Shown here: positions 6,207 through 7,269 of the stretch, in pieces
How the letters are laid out: every line of letters begins with the position of its first letter
Position numbering within the stretch: the first letter of the stretch is position 1
Assembly (NCBI GenBank): GCA_030728235.1
Contig: JANRAA010000081.1
Span: forward strand, 1-7,269
Length of the DNA: 7,269 nucleotides
Direction of reading: 5' to 3'
Origin: Flavobacteriales bacterium
GTDB taxonomy: Bacteria > Bacteroidota > Bacteroidia > Flavobacteriales_D > Sanyastnellaceae
Position numbers and translations under genes: made by a program
The notes under the pieces: model-generated
The model's database searches: none
What the model was told of the DNA's origin: nothing
Seen by the model: the letters and a program-made list of their open reading frames with translations, nothing else

Positions 6207-7269
6207 TCACAGGCGAACGCGCAATTGGACGCGTATTTCAGATCGGGCATTTCCGTCGATCGCTTCCAAACCAGAGTTCACTGAGTTTCTATCGGTATAG
6301 AGCCATCTAGCGTACCTCACCCAGAGGTCAACACCGCGGCTGAGATGCCACTTCGTCATGGCATACACGCGCGAGCCCGTTCCTGAATATGCTGGAATAC
6401 TGAAGAAATAGAGCACATCGTTCTCATAAGCATACAGGCGAGAATTGTATGAATCGGTATTGAACAGCGCGTACCTCATTGAGAAAGTGAATGGGGAACC
6501 GATTTTTTTGAATAGGACATCTTGATATAGCATAAAACCTTTTTCGGCTGCCTGACCTTCATGTTGATACCTGATCCACTCGGCGCGCGTTTTAAGTTGC
6601 AGATTCAAATGTGGCTTATACGAGAAGTGAATTCTAAAATTCTCTTGCGTCCAAGGATTTGTGTAATCGATCGGTTGATCAGTTTGCGGACTGTTTTTGT
6701 CTTTGCTTCTAAAGCGCCAACGCACATAGTACTCGCTTGTTTTGTTAGGTTTGTGGCTCAACTGAGCGAGGTATTCGTATCCTGAAGTAGGTTGGTCAGC
6801 TTGATACGAGAGCCAAGGAAACGTAAAATAATCGGCGTAACCCGTTATTGTCCATTTACGCACCGGCTTGAAATCTATACCTACATAAGTACCTTTTTCA
6901 TTTGTAGGAGAAGATCTTTCAGCAAAGACATTGGCGTATAGATTTTGATAATCGCGTTGGAAATTTCTGTTGACAATTGCAACCGTCAATCGCTGATCAA
7001 GCGCCATTAGAACACCATTGAGTGTTGCCCAACCACCATTTTGCGACATTGCTGTTTCGCCAAAGAAATTCATGTTTCTCACAATCAAATTGTAGTTCAA
7101 CCCTCCAACCGCATTGCGATTTGAGTTGAATTCAAACTGATTATAAATCTGCAGACTCCTATCGAGTTCGGCACCCCATTGAGAAGCCATATAGGTAGCC
7201 CCCACCGTCAGTTTGCGTGAGCGATACGTAAGGTTAACACCCATTTGTTGTTCGCGAATCACCTTTCTA
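6207..7269 (-). CDS. Outer-membrane beta-barrel protein, C-terminal part (5' end outside window)
   Basis: The frame is open to the right edge; the GTG at 7262 is internal, and two more codons precede it. About 353 residues are visible, ending at TGA 6209-6207. The sequence is a run of alternating polar/hydrophobic amphipathic strands rich in Tyr, Trp, Phe, Arg and Asn, with strand-turn-strand spacing typical of a large outer-membrane barrel, and it ends in a strand (R-S-E-I-R-V-Q-L-R-V-R-L). Segments such as F-P-W-L-S-Y-Q-A-D, S-G-Y-E-Y-L and E-N-D-V-L-Y-F-F-S-I-P-A-Y resemble, from memory, the C-terminal barrels of Bacteroidota proteins annotated as helix-hairpin-helix domain-containing. No such domain is in the visible part, so this name is tentative. 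Function is unknown. The efp start lies 40 nt downstream, so partial co-transcription is possible. Confidence 0.75.
   Translation of the reverse strand, partial: RKVIREQQMGVNLTYRSRKLTVGATYMASQWGAELDRSLQIYNQFEFNSNRNAVGGLNYNLIVRNMNFFGETAMSQNGGWATLNGVLMALDQRLTVAIVNRNFQRDYQNLYANVFAERSSPTNEKGTYVGIDFKPVRKWTITGYADYFTFPWLSYQADQPTSGYEYLAQLSHKPNKTSEYYVRWRFRSKDKNSPQTDQPIDYTNPWTQENFRIHFSYKPHLNLQLKTRAEWIRYQHEGQAAEKGFMLYQDVLFKKIGSPFTFSMRYALFNTDSYNSRLYAYENDVLYFFSIPAYSGTGSRVYAMTKWHLSRGVDLWVRYARWLYTDRNSVNSGLEAIDGNARSEIRVQLRVRL

Noticed and set aside
6167..6250. Longer EF-P start at 6250 adding 28 residues
   Set aside because: The added residues do not resemble EF-P and overlap the end of the barrel gene; ATG 6166 gives the conserved N-terminus and normal length.

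Overview
The window looks like a chromosomal segment from a member of the Bacteroidota, probably Flavobacteriales or a close relative. The evidence is the gene families present (a Bacteroidota-style LpxD-like paralogue directly behind efp, and a long outer-membrane barrel protein of a type common in that phylum), weak A-rich ribosome binding sites, and one good match to the Bacteroidota -7 promoter element (TAnnTTTG). Genus-level placement cannot be made from the sequence alone.

The left half (1 to about 3432) is on the plus strand and encodes surface-polysaccharide assembly: the C-terminal part of a Wzx/MATE-type lipid-linked oligosaccharide flippase (cut by the window edge), a Wzz-type chain-length determinant, and a Wzy/WaaL-type O-antigen polymerase or ligase whose start overlaps the wzz stop (ATGA). 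Together they would move lipid-linked repeat units across the inner membrane and then polymerise or ligate them under length control. The most notable feature is an in-frame TAG at 3271-3273 in the polymerase/ligase gene. The same frame continues for 52 more sense codons that look like the missing last membrane segments of this family, ending at TAA 3430-3432.

The right half (3426 to the right edge) is on the minus strand. In transcription order it holds the C-terminal part of a large outer-membrane beta-barrel protein, translation elongation factor P (efp), an LpxD-like acyltransferase paralogue, and a GAF plus SpoIIE/PP2C-type serine/threonine phosphatase. Gaps of 40, 2 and 15 nt suggest one operon or at least tight coupling. 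A probable promoter lies just before efp. The two gene sets converge at about 3430.

No tRNA, rRNA, insertion sequence, CRISPR array or convincing intrinsic terminator was seen, and no gene-free stretch exceeds about 150 bases. I do not see a clearly new biological system. The points most worth following up are the interrupted polymerase/ligase gene and the LpxD-like paralogue, which keeps the catalytic histidine but appears to lack the second active-site histidine of true LpxD.
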